A stretch of DNA of 64,000 nt from Hetaerina americana (lineage: Eukaryota; Arthropoda; Insecta; Odonata; Calopterygidae): assembly GCA_022747635.1 (NCBI GenBank), contig JAKTNV010000011.1:20609481-20673480 (forward strand), given 5' to 3'. The notes below the pieces were generated by a model that was given only the letters and a program-made list of their open reading frames with translations, did not search any database and had not been told where the DNA came from. The first letter of the stretch is position 1. Each line of letters starts with the position of its first letter. Positions 53,231-64,000 of this stretch are shown here, piece by piece. A program made the translations under genes and the position numbers.

Positions 53231-56200
53231 AGTAACTAAATGAATACGTGTTTGAGGTTAGTAGTTCACCGCTAGGTTCATCTGCCGTCGGATTTTCGTT
53301 GTTTAGCTTTGTTTTTGTTTCCATTGTGAATCGTTCGAGGATAGAAAGTGTCTCTGAATCTATTGGTGCTGCAAGTATATTTCCCTTATCTCTTCCGAGT
53401 GGTCAAATCTGCCGATAATAGTTCCTTAATGATTTTTGTCAGTTTCACAGGTTACGTCGAGTGTCCTGTACTTTTCTAATCGCCTTAGTCGGGTATTTTC
53501 CCTTACTGTTTCGGGAGACTTGTATGCTAGTTCCTTCTTTAGCTATGCTACGATCGCTTTCTTATCTAAACATCTTTTGCAAACCTCGCGGTCCTTATCC
53601 GCACCCTCATTTCTCCTTGATAAATTCCTTATCCGACGGGTAAAAGTTACTTGTAGTGTATACCAAGTGAAGCCTCTCCTGTGCTAAATGTCACATCTCC
53701 CCTTAATGTATGCTGTCGTCTTGTTCCCGGCTAAGGTTTTACGATATTAATTTTCCAGTGTTGACCTTTCGACACAGAAAAACGTTGAGGTGGAGACGAA
53801 GGATCGTAGTGACGGTAATATTTATGTAATTTTTCCACCATATTTGATTTATGGAGTGATGACGGCTAAATCGATTATAGTGAGCAATATCGACAATGTC
53901 ATCCGTATTGTATTCTCCATTTGTTTAAATCGGCTGTATCTTTACATCGATAATGTCTTCAGATCGATAATGTCGCCTTTATATATTTTACACTTAATAT
54001 CATCCATGTCGTCATGTAGAATGTTTGGTCACTTTCGTCATTCCGGCCATTTTTCCAATTTAAACGCAAATAAGCAACCCTCGATTCAACGGTTCTTTAA
54101 AGCTTTCAATATGACCTGGTCGATATGAAAGACAATCAACACTGGGACGAGATATCGCCATAATTCGCACAGCCGTAGTATTATCGAATTTTAAGAGCCA
54201 ATTTTATTCTTTCACAAATTTTATTCATCTAATGGCTCATTCTGTCTTTACTCGTTCACTTTTGAAATGTTACTGTCCTAATTGCTATTAATCTAATACA
54301 TGTAGTATAAGTCACTGTCAATATGCTATGATTATTTTTGCGCAGCTACTCCCGTGATTCTACTCTCTCTTGATCTGTTCATATTTCTTCGTTGTTGTTT
54401 CAATGCCTGTTTTATTCGTCGTATAGGTAGACTTTTTTTTGAAATTTTTCCCATTCACCCACGTTTCATTTCTCTGTCATTTGTCTGTTGCAGTTTCATG
54501 CTTCCAAGTGTTTCCGTCGAACTCGTTAATTTTTTTAATTTTTAGATTTTTTCGCAGACTTCGTGGTTCACTGTATGGTTCGTGGTTGTCAATGTCCCAG
54601 GTCAACATCACATTTTCACTGATTTCAATCTTCTTTTCTTCAATCCTTATGGAAACTTGTTCAATCCTCAATGAATTTAGCCTTGATCACTCTCTAATGC
54701 CACTACTTCTTCATTGCATGGCAAGTATATCCACAAAAACTTGTCTAATTGCGTGTTTATGAGAGAATGGTTTTAAAACTAATTCACTAGATGTTAATTT
54801 ACGAGAAAAAATCTTTGTAAAAACTCACGAGTGCCACAAATTTGGTTTTTTCTTGAATTCTCGTCAAAAAACTAAAAAAAAAACTTACGGTGTTGGCAGG
54901 GTCCTCCCATTAAATATCCTTTGAAGTTCGCTAAGAGCTCAGCATCTGGCTGAAAAGGCTAACGGAATGAAATAATTAGAACCAGAAAACTCAGTAAAAA
55001 ATGTGACAAATGCCTTTTTCTGCCTATGTCTATATTTACATAAATGTTACCTGTTTCATTCGGAAGTGCCCGTTTCTGCGCATATGAGCTCCAACGTTTC
55101 TCTATATTATAATTCAAGGGTGTTATTGGTAATCCAAGCTAATAACCTCGCCATAGGACCTACATAGGCTCATAGCGATATCAATAACTTTCTAAGAAGG
55201 ACATGATGTGATTTATTTAAATTAAATGGGCATAGTTTTATTTAGGTACACCCCTATAACTTGATATAAGAGATATAATTCCAATTTAAAATTTAGGTTA
55301 TGAGGGAAGAGAGAAAGAGTTTGGTAATAATTTTGTAAGTAACATCTTATCATTCCATGGAAATGGTTTTGCCTTACAAATACTGGTAATTTTAGTTCTG
55401 GCAGCGCTAGAGCAATGTTTCGGCACAAGGTGTGTTCTTTACGACTTTTCAGCTCACGCTATCCTTAAAATACATAAACTCATTAGTACCGATTTCACTG
55501 TTTCATGTTGGCCTTCTGTTGACCTATTTTGTATTTCAGAAAGATTGCAAATAGTACTAAAATTTTAGAAATTATTTTATTAAATTCCTATGTTGCACGA
55601 AAGAGAAGTTGTGAAATAAATTTAAAGCGTGAAAGAGGGATCGGATCTCAATTGATGTGCAGTGATAAAAAATGTACTTGAATAATTTAAATTTTCGCTG
55701 AATTAAACGTTTCCTTATATACACTCATTTAATTTACACAAGTCTGTAAGCAGTTACCGGCGGGATGAGACTAATAAGGAAAAGTTGAAAAAAAAACCTT
55801 TGTTAAGTTGTTATTTTACCATTTCGGCCTCTCAAGGCTATGTGAAACTATTGCACCCCTAGTGTTTGTCAGCCTCTTAATTCCAATATAACGACAATTT
55901 TCATCTTTAATCAGTTCTGCATCCGCGTTTCAACATCCTACTGACTTCAGGAGATTATAGTACACACATAACTACACATTCTTTTGGCGAGCTCAGCCAT
56001 GCGACTGATTCAGTCGTCGAATCTTCCGGAATACTCGGCTAACGCGGAGCATCGACGAACGACCGGAGAGGAGGGAATACAAATCTTGTATCCGGCTTTT
56101 CGAGAGAGCAGCGGAAAACATTTAATACCCTTGGACAGCTTTGCTCCAGATGGAATATGCACCAATGTCTCTCGGCCTGAGGAGACCAAAATCTGCACTA

Positions 56201-56275
56201 TATTATTCATTAAGACGTCATTGATCCGATCTCCCGGAAAATGGCAGTATTATCATTTGGATTGATGTGATTTGT
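53231..56275. other. unassigned DNA
   Basis: Open frames of up to 112 codons (53790-54128) and 107 codons (54439-54762) have no recognisable domain. 53400-53700 and 54350-54760 might be minus-strand debris of another LINE. No structural RNA noticed. Confidence 0.35.
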
Positions 56276-57195
56276 GTGTGTGTGTTTGGGGGGGTGGGGT
56301 AGAGGGAGATAGTTAATGCCTGCGAAAGGGTGGGATGGAGGGGGGGGGGGGTCAAAAATGGTTGAGAGCAGGAGAAAGGAAAGTGGGCCCTTTTGAAGGA
56401 AATCGCTCACCCAAAACCACTTCCCCATTTGACTTCTTTCTTTCCATCTCTTTCACTGTTCCCATTCGACCTTTTCCTCTCTCTCTCCCTCCCTCCGCCC
56501 AAAGACTTCTTCCTCAGACACCGACACCAGACTCCACCACCCTCTCCTTTCCTTCTCCCCTTCCGGGCACCTCTCTTCTCATTGTCCCCCTCCTCCTCTA
56601 TTTCTCTCTCTCTTTCCGTCCATCCATCTCCTTCCTCCCGCCTCCCACAGTCTCTAACCCTGCATTCCCCCGCCTCTGTTCCCTCTCCCTCTCTCAACAC
56701 CCCCCTTAGCCAGACCTCCCGCATCTCGCCCACCCTCCCACGCTATCTACCCTCCCTCCCTTAGACTTCCTTTCAATACAAAAGCAGACGCCTCTGTAGC
56801 CACCGTGATTGAGCTCCTATTTATCATGTGAATGGGTCTTTCCTCGCCTCCTCTCCCCTTTCCCCCCCCGGTTCTTTTCCCCTCCCTCCGCCCCTTCCAC
56901 CCACTCGTCTCCCTCGCCTGGCCACCCGTAGGGGGGCGGTTCTTTGAGGGGGGTAGATTGCGAGAGGGGGGAGCAGGGAGGGGATCGCCAGTGCACGTGG
57001 CCGCCTCGATCCCCTCAACCTACTCCCCCTCCTCACTCCTCCTCCTCAGCGTATTTCTTCATACCACTCCCCCCAACTTCTTCTCCCGTATCTTCCTTCC
57101 CCACCCTCTTCTGTAGCAGATTTCCCCACTTTTCTCCCTCCATGTTTCCCATTCGCCTCGGGAGGTTTTAGAGACACCCCCCCCCCCGACGCAAG
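56276..57195. other. C/T-rich block with poly-G and poly-C runs
   Basis: Begins with (TG)n and a G10 run at 56341-56350 and ends with a C12-type run near 57178. In between are dense CCTCC and CTCTC tracts. Frames up to 124 codons are low-complexity artefacts. Confidence 0.55.
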
Positions 57196-58155
57196 TCGTC
57201 TCAATTTCGGGTCTAATAAAGTCGTTTGTATCTTTGTTACTATAATTGCAATTAATATTCTTTCCGTCCTTTTACCCTCGATATTTCGGTACAATTGTGT
57301 GTGAAGAAATTTTTGACCGCCACGGAATGGTTTCTACCAAATACGGATTAAAGTAATAACTGTAATATGTCACGACATAGTTATTCGATATTATCTTAAA
57401 GTAAATGGGCAAGATGAGCATTTTGAGTGGGGACAAAAGTTTTTTTATCTCAGTTTTCTAAAATGAATACTTGGTATTCATTTTCATGTTACTGGAAATT
57501 TAATAAGCTTTCTGCCTGAATGGTTCATTGGTAATTATACCTACAACTTGCATTTGTGACTATATCTACAATTGATAACTCTGTCTACATCTTGTATTTA
57601 TGCTTTAGCGTAAGTAAGCCAGCATGTCTTTCAATTTTTGGGACCTTTATGTACTACGGGATTATTTCCATTAAAATCCTTTCTGTAGCCGGCCCCGATA
57701 AATATCTCTAATGTTTGAATGATTTCACTTATTACATTATTTCTTCGGAATAATTCAAATATTGTTTTATTATATATTGACCTATTTTTATTCTCCTTTG
57801 CCCTCTCAAAGATTTTTGTGTTTCTGTAGAGCTATACTCCGAAGACAAAGAACATCGGAATGATATATTTACATGTTTTCTCGTAAAAATGTGTTACGCC
57901 TTCGAACTCTTTAAGTATGTTGTGTAGAAAAAACGCACACTTTCGAATTCGATTTCCGTATGGGATGTGAGGTCAGCAGGCGTCGTTTAATGGCGTACAA
58001 AAGAGATCCTTGACCTTATTTCTTTAGACCAACCATTACTTAGGGTTATATGTTATTATCACGGAATGTATCCGATTCCATAATCGTTTCAATACACTTC
58101 ATTAAATCAGTTAATCAGGGAGCTGAGATCGTGTTTCGGAGTTAACTTTCATCAC
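57196..58155. other. unassigned AT-rich DNA
   Basis: No gene or repeat recognised. Confidence 0.4.
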
Positions 58156-58790
58156 GGAATGCGTTTTCCATCTATTGACAGGCGTCCCTCGGTCAGGTCG
58201 TGGGTTGAAATGAAGATGAGGCCGCGGGTAACCTCTCTCCCCTCCGGCTTTCTCTCATTTCATTCCCATTCCACCCATTCCTCCACCCGCCACGGGACCT
58301 GTGGTGTTTGGGAGGAGAGGAGGAGTGAGTTGCCATCCATTCGCCAACCGTCATTTCTTATTCCGATCCATGCCTCGCAAATCCATTCCTCCACCTCTCT
58401 CCTCCGCCCTTTCCTCCCACCCCATCCACCCCCATGGACCACCCTCCCATCTCACTCACTTTCAATCAAAGCAGGTTGCCTCCTGCTTCCACCGTCTCCC
58501 GCCCCTCGGGTCCATTATCCTTTCGCCGCTCACGGTCCCCTCTCAGTCTCCCCCATCCCCCTCCTCTCACACTCCCTCGGGCTCTCTCCATCTCTAAAAC
58601 ACCCACCCTTCCTCTCACCCACGAACGCCTATCCTTTCATTACCCTTTGGTCCCTTCCTCTCACTCAACTCGCGCGCTCAAGTCGCACACAAACACTGGC
58701 CCGTCGTCCTCTCTGTGGCGTTAGAGGGGTACCGCAAGGTAGCGTTCTGGTGCCGGTCGCGTTCTAAGTGGGAGGCGTGAGGGAAAGGAA
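58156..58790. other. C/T-rich block
   Basis: A 202-codon frame at 58159-58767 is rich in Ser, Pro and Leu and follows the composition. I do not support it as a gene. Confidence 0.5.
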
Positions 58791-59960
58791 GGGGGGCGAT
58801 CCCATGCTGGTTTTGAGTGCTTCCTCTCCTACGTAATCCTATCGTTCTGATACGAGATGGAGGCTCTCTCCTGAAGGGAAATCTTCGGTTCCGGTCTAAT
58901 GTGAAAATATTCAGGTTCTTACTCTCATCATCAGTCGTAACACCGTGTCGCTGAGGTGATGGATTTCGGACTGTGAATTTCACGTCGACAGTATTTTTTT
59001 TCCCTAAAGCTGGTTTTTTCATTCCCTCCAACTCCATGACATGATTTTTGTCCAGGGTAAATGAAGGGTCTCATGAAAAACAGTGTCCTCTTTTTAGTTA
59101 GGTCAGGGGAATTCTTTTTTAAATGATTGCCAGAAATTTGACCTTGAAAGTCCATAAAAATAAAATGTGATACGAGAAAACAGAGCGCTATTGTTCGAAA
59201 AAATTGTGTTCTAATAATGATATATTCAACTTATTGGAATTCTTATTTCAGTGAGCCATTATATTTTCTTCTTTAATCGCGTTTACGAGATTATCATTAT
59301 ATTTTACCAGTTATTCATGATATTCACGACCGAATAGATACGCCACAATCGCAGAATGAAACTGCTGTATTGAAAAACCGACAAATTAGAGGAGCTTCGT
59401 CTCGTAAATACGATACGTAAATATTTTTAAATTAAGAAAACTTACGCAGATTCCCATATTTAACGAATAAAAAAATCAGGTTTAACCATATTTATTTATG
59501 GCTTACAAGTGCACCTACTTGTTAGCCAAGTGTAACTTCGCCTGCCTTGACTTAACATGTGTTAATCAATAGGAGCATCATAGGATGGAATCATAGGCTG
59601 AAGTCAAGGTTTAAAAAAATCTTTTCTCATTGATTTACAACTGGTCAATTCCCATACTAATTTATAAAAAGATGATGAATATTATACGCCCATAACTAGA
59701 CAGATTTTGTCTTCGTAACGGATTTATTTTCAGCTCCTGATTGTTTCATTGCTGAACTGGTTTATAGTGTTACTTATAGTACTTGTACGTAAGGCTTTGA
59801 TTTTGTTAGTTTCGTGGGCTAAAACAAGAAACGTTGGCTCCGGAGTCCGAGATCCTATTAATTCCTTCCCGACACTGTCGTTGTAGTACCTTTCGATCCG
59901 GAAGTCACTAAGCTCTGTTTATTTTTGGATCGAACGAGACCTCGAGCGTAATAATATTCC
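58791..59960. other. unassigned DNA
   Basis: No gene or repeat recognised. Confidence 0.4.
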
Positions 59961-60335
59961 GGGGATTTCTATAGCGATTCAAATGAGCGACCCAAATGTA
60001 TTTAATCTTTTCGGGAGTTCATTGCCCTGGATTTTTCCCCCCTCCGCCAATATGTCATCCATCTCGATTGTTTCTCTTCTCCCAGGGCCATGCCCCCGCT
60101 TCCAACCAAGAGTCCTCTGTCTGCATCCACTTCTTTGCCCCCCTCAGCTCCCAACTCCACCCTCTCTCTCTCCCCCTTTCTCCCTCCCCCTTCCACGCCA
60201 CACTCCCCCCTTCCACGCCACACTCCCCCCTTCCACCATTTCCTACTATGTCTTCCTCCACACCCCTCCTTCGCCTTCCTCCTTCACCCCTATCCCGATA
60301 GGCTCGAGACATTTCATCAAAACCGTCGCCGTCAA
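59961..60335. other. C/T-rich block with 20-bp tandem repeat
   Basis: CCCCCTTCCACGCCACACT occurs as adjacent copies at about 60187-60230, with a third partial copy. Overlapping 129- and 101-codon frames are compositional. Confidence 0.5.
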
Positions 60336-60935
60336 GGAGGCTGCTGAGCTATATGGCGATACGCAGATGTGAAGCGATACGGTGAAATTGATGGAAGCCG
60401 CCGACCGGACGAGGTTGGACCATAAATATCGTCATATTTTCGATATGCGATTTAGTATCGAGATGCCTTCTTGCATGAGCTGCACATTATATAGGATCAT
60501 TTGCATTTACAAGCCTGTGGTCGACCTTGCACGCACCACTACAGCTCAACAAAGAGATACCCTAAACTTCATAGATAGATATTCGTCTCTATTTTAGGGC
60601 CAAGATGAGACAATGGAGTATTTTCTACCACCTAACCCATCGTCACACATTTACAATATTAAACCTCATCATATTATATGTTGAACTAATATAAACTAAA
60701 TATTACATATGAAACTAAAATATACTAAATCAATATTAAACCTCAAATCATGCGGTAAGAATCAAGTATTCCAAGTGAATGAATCGAATAATTTTATTAC
60801 TGGTGCTATTGATCCATTTGACTCCTAGCTTCTGGCTTAGCGGTATGATTTTCGTCCATTAATTCGAATTGAATGGTTTTTATCTTAAAACTCACCATCC
60901 TCTTTAATGGCTTGTAGTACGAGAGTACATCATTA
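60336..60935. other. unassigned AT-rich DNA
   Basis: No gene or repeat recognised. Confidence 0.4.
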
Positions 60936-60938
60936 CAG

Positions 60939-61165
60939 TTATCAACCCGAAGGTCATATGGATAGATGAGGATAGAGCTTACCCAGTACTAAGTCCAGCG
61001 GTTTATCCAATCACGCATATAATGACAATTAGGACGGGGGGGAGGCTGAGTGCCGGAAAAATCTTACGGCTGGGGTGAAAGTGAGTGTGCCCAGAGGCGT
61101 CACCTGTACCGAAACCAGACTCTCCGGTCAGTAGCCCAGGGCACTGACTACACTCTATGGTACCA
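60939..61165 (-). mobile_element. tRNA-derived SINE (SINE-2, copy 3)
   Basis: The reverse complement has CCTGGGCTACTGACCGGAGA (anticodon-arm region as in copy 1), CCTCTGGGCACACTCA, GACTTAGTACTGGGTAAGCT and GACCTTCGGGTTGATAACTG. The middle is diverged or replaced. Confidence 0.75.
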
Positions 61166-62150
61166 CGTCCCCTTGTTTTTTTTAAGTAAATGTAAATCCG
61201 ATCATTTGGAAACATGATTCTTTTTACTGCCTCAGCAATCGTAAATTGTGCCATTGACCAGTTAAAATGTATTAAATACTCATTTCTCTCTAAGAAACAT
61301 TTTTTTTATTGTAGAACTATCAGGAGATTGTATTGCAGTGGTAGAAAGTTGTCATTATTCTAATGAAAATAGCATCAGTAGAGTGAAATTCAACATGAAT
61401 TTCTTATATCTTCGTAGGTGATAAATATGGGTTATTTCGGAACTTCACTTGAGCACCGATTTTCACTAGAATTTGTGCATATAAAGTATATTCGGTATAT
61501 TACCACCTCTTTGACTGAGCAATACTGATAAAATTTATAGAATATTGTCAGCGTTGAACGTAACATTGACAGGATAAATTCAGGTGTTTGATCATCACGA
61601 TCAAATCGTGGGAAAGTTCAAAAGTTATATCATTACCTTCAAATATTTTGGTATTCTGTCCGTGGTAATTTTATGTTAGTGCAAAGATTTATTTGGATGA
61701 AAGATAATATTATATTTTGAGTTTTGATGCATTCTAATCTGATCTTCAAGTATTAAATTCAGTTGGGATCAAGAGAAAATATATGCCTGGTTGAGGGAGA
61801 ACAACAGTTCAATACCCATCGGTTCGAGTGTATTGAGTTTAACCGTGCGTCAAGTGGTTTACCCACCATTATCGGGACACGAGCGAAAACCACTGTATTC
61901 ATCTTCTCTCATCCTCGGGAAAATCCGGTATCGAGGAAGCCAAATATTTCCAAGAAACTGGAATATAATGCCGACGATATTGGCGGCAGATGTATTCCAA
62001 AGAAACTGCGGGAGATGCCGCAACAGTGACTTTTAACGGAGTCATCCCAGGCAGATGTATTGCCTGGGAGAGGAACAAAGGCAAGCGCATTAATGCGTGA
62101 GAATGGATAGTTTTCATAAATTTCACCCCCACCGTCACACACTCTCGAAA
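61166..62150. other. unassigned DNA with a short hairpin
   Basis: CCCAGGCA GATGTAT TGCCTGGG at about 62047-62069 is an 8-bp perfect stem. An 88-codon frame at 61763-62029 has no recognisable domain. Confidence 0.4.
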
Positions 62151-62550
62151 TTTAGCATTTTAGAAAAGTCCATTTATCAGTCTGGCTCATCGGCCACCCT
62201 CTCTCGTTGATCCCAATTTATTTCGTTCCGTCCCTCATCCTTTCCCCACTCTTTATTGCCGAGTCTCCGCCCTTCCCCGTTTCATCATCACTCCTTTCTT
62301 TCCATTTTTATTCTCTTCACTCCACTCCTTCCCTCCTCCTCCTCTCTCACTCTTCTTTCTTTTCCCCCTCCTTCCCTATCGCCCTCCTCCTCATTCTATT
62401 CTTTTCCTCTTGACGCATACCCTCTCCACTCACTCCTTTTCTTCACTTTTTCATCCCTTCCGCACGAAGTCGCTGGCTCCCTGCTACTGCTGCTCGCACC
62501 CGTTCATCTTCCCCTCCTCGAGCCCATCTTACATCTTCAATGCCTACATA

Positions 62551-62560
<10 letters not shown>
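62151..62560. other. C/T-rich block
   Basis: Dense CTCC and CTTC tracts. Frames up to 140 codons continue into the TA microsatellite and are artefacts. Confidence 0.5.

Positions 62561-62629
<69 letters not shown>
62561..62629. repeat. (TA)n(TG)n compound microsatellite
   Basis: About 22 TA units followed by about 12 TG units. Confidence 0.95.
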
Positions 62630-62683
62630 TATGTTGTGTCAGCCCATTATTGTGCCGCTCGTGTGAGTTTTTCCGTACAATCG

Positions 62684-62766
<83 letters not shown>
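62629..62766 (+). mobile_element. second copy of the TA-anchored element end, with (TA)n
   Basis: 62629-62688 matches 5821-5880 with two differences in 60 bp (GTGTCAGCCCATTATTGTGC and the following GTTTTTCC region). Both copies continue into a (TA)n run of 70-95 bp, which suggests the TA run belongs to the element. Confidence 0.8.
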
Positions 62767-62769
<3 letters not shown>

Positions 62770-63090
62770 TGTCTCTCGTGTTTGAATTCATGTCGAAGGC
62801 TTCATGGATTTTACCCTTTTGCTTGGGTGTGATTTTTTTCAGCGGGATGGTTTTTGAATTAACCTCTTTCGTGGTTACTTGTTGCCAATACTGAGCACGT
62901 CAGTCAGTACCAACCTCGTTTTTTGCCTGTTTGTTGTCAAAAGTCAGCGTTTCTCGGATTTCCACCGCGTTTGTTTCTGATTGTTACATGACCTGTGGAT
63001 GTATTTGGTGAAATCTGGAAAGAATGATTTTAAGGCAGTTCCGAATTTGGTCCTAAATTTCGAGTCGCAAATTTTCCAGCTAAAATTTTG
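62767..63090. other. unassigned DNA, perhaps 3' region of the next element
   Basis: Lies downstream (minus strand) of the deleted LINE at 63100-63720 and may include its 3' UTR, but no family tail is seen. Confidence 0.35.
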
Positions 63091-63099
63091 TGAATGCGA

Positions 63100-63720
63100 A
63101 ACTTATATCCGGCAGTTGGGGGTGTATGGCTGGGGGTGAATACACATAAGACTAATTTGACCCTACCGCGGTCGGACAATGTTATATTGATCCCCTATCG
63201 TTCGTGGAAAAAATGACGCCTTAAATCTATCCGTTCTGCGCCTTATATCTCTATTTTTTTAAACATGATCTCTCCTACCGTAGTAGCGAAAACTTTGCTT
63301 TTACTGCCCTGTGGTCACTAATTCCTTTTATAGTTTTATATTAAAGATTGTTTCGGGAATATTCCTTGCTAACAAATCAAGAATATAATCGCCCCTAGTT
63401 GGCGAAGTCACAAGTTGATATAATGAGTTCAACGGAAAAGATTTTAATAGCGATTCGCGGATATCGTTGTCTTTACCGCCAGTTTTAAAACTACATGTGC
63501 TTCAGTCAATGGATGTTACATTGAAATCTCCACCGATTATAACGTCGCGATCATTGTGTTGGGATGAGAAACCTTTGATTCGCTGATCTAATGCTAGCAT
63601 TGAATTTTATTTGTCTACTGGCGGTCTGTAAAACGCACATACATAAATTCTTTTGGATTGTGGACTTTAAATTGAGCACCAAACGCTTTATTAACTATTA
63701 CCCGGAATCACCTCAGCTCT
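63100..63720 (-). pseudogene. CR1-like LINE ORF2: endonuclease joined to C-terminus, reverse transcriptase missing
   Basis: Minus-strand reading gives FGAQFKVHNPKEFMYVRF, then VIIGGDFNVTSID, then SPTRGDYILDLLARNIPETI and GISDHRAVKAKFSLL. These are the later blocks of an apurinic-type endonuclease and parallel SPTRGQSILDIFATSMPEII and ISDHKAI of the 32.3-kb LINE. About 50 bp further on the text is RTDRFKASFFPRTIGDQYN, the protein C-terminus (compare SFFPRTISNHN). The whole reverse transcriptase, about 400 residues, is absent. Several stops also break the frame, so it is a dead, internally deleted copy of a relative of family L. Confidence 0.75.
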
Positions 63721-63739
63721 GCTGACGCATGAACTTTTA

Positions 63740-63930
63740 ACTGCAATAAAGGATAGGCATCTTGGGCGGAATGAAGTGAGTTCCAATGCATTGCAAATTT
63801 AAGAAGAGTTTATTGTAGAGCGGAGTGTCATGTTGGGTCTTGTTCGTTGATGCTTAGAAATGTAGCGGTGTTCACTCCGTTTCCAACGAAAACCTACCTC
63901 AAGCGGTTGACTACCAAATAATAATGCAGT
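63740..63930 (+). mobile_element. family R LINE 3' end
   Basis: GGCGGAATGAAGTGAGTTCC, GAAGAGTTTATTGTAGAGCG and the end CGAAAACCTACCTCAAGCGG then TTGACTACCAAATAATAATG match the family 3' end seen at 8690 and 38820. Confidence 0.65.
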
Positions 63931-64000
63931 GTATTTATCCATTGTATGGCATGTCATATATTCAAATGTAAGGCTCCAGTGTCCTTAGGTCGGATTAGGT

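Noticed and set aside
58159..58767. 202-codon frame
   Set aside because: Ser/Pro/Leu-rich translation of a pyrimidine block, without recognisable domain.

Overview
This window is repeat-dominated eukaryotic nuclear DNA, with no bacterial or viral layout. The assortment of elements (mariner transposons, an I-type LINE with RNase H, a CR1/L2-like LINE with a GC-rich 3' hairpin and TAGATG tail, Penelope-like elements, tRNA-derived SINEs, long TA microsatellites) points to an arthropod, most likely an insect with a large genome. I cannot name the order or species from sequence alone. I see no convincing host protein-coding gene, rRNA or intact tRNA gene. Every long open reading frame belongs to a mobile element, apart from one unexplained 188-codon frame at 28221-28787 (minus).

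Layout. 1-4200 is mostly unassigned, with a C/T-rich block at 2881-3790. 4200-6000 is a cluster of tRNA-like repeats, a deleted mariner, three TA microsatellites and a perfect 118-bp inverted repeat. 6000-19000 holds scattered LINE 3' ends, including a mariner remnant (11680-12240) inserted inside one of them. 17355-17657 is a perfect 76-bp palindrome flanked by a 12-bp duplication. 19176-19928 is a second mariner with perfect terminal repeats and an internal deletion. 20700-26250 contains SINEs, microsatellites and Penelope-like remnants, including a GIY-YIG endonuclease fragment. 26390-31640 is old LINE debris.

32283-34866 is a 5'-truncated CR1/L2-like LINE with an open reverse transcriptase frame. 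It sits inside an older LINE copy, and a 7-bp target duplication can be reconstructed. 39911-45675 is an apparently complete two-ORF I-type LINE: ORF1 has three zinc knuckles and ORF2 has endonuclease, reverse transcriptase and RNase H, all with catalytic residues in place. The rest (45.7-64 kb) is mostly unassigned DNA, C/T-rich blocks, SINE copies and, at the right edge, an internally deleted CR1-like LINE on the minus strand.

How the parts relate. The autonomous CR1/L2-like LINE shares its 3' hairpin and tail with about ten short copies in the window, which look like dead-on-arrival insertions. The two mariner families are deleted and could only have moved by using transposase made elsewhere. 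The Penelope-like ends repeatedly occur as head-to-head pairs carrying hammerhead-ribozyme-like motifs. The I-type LINE is the only element here that looks able to encode all of its own machinery.
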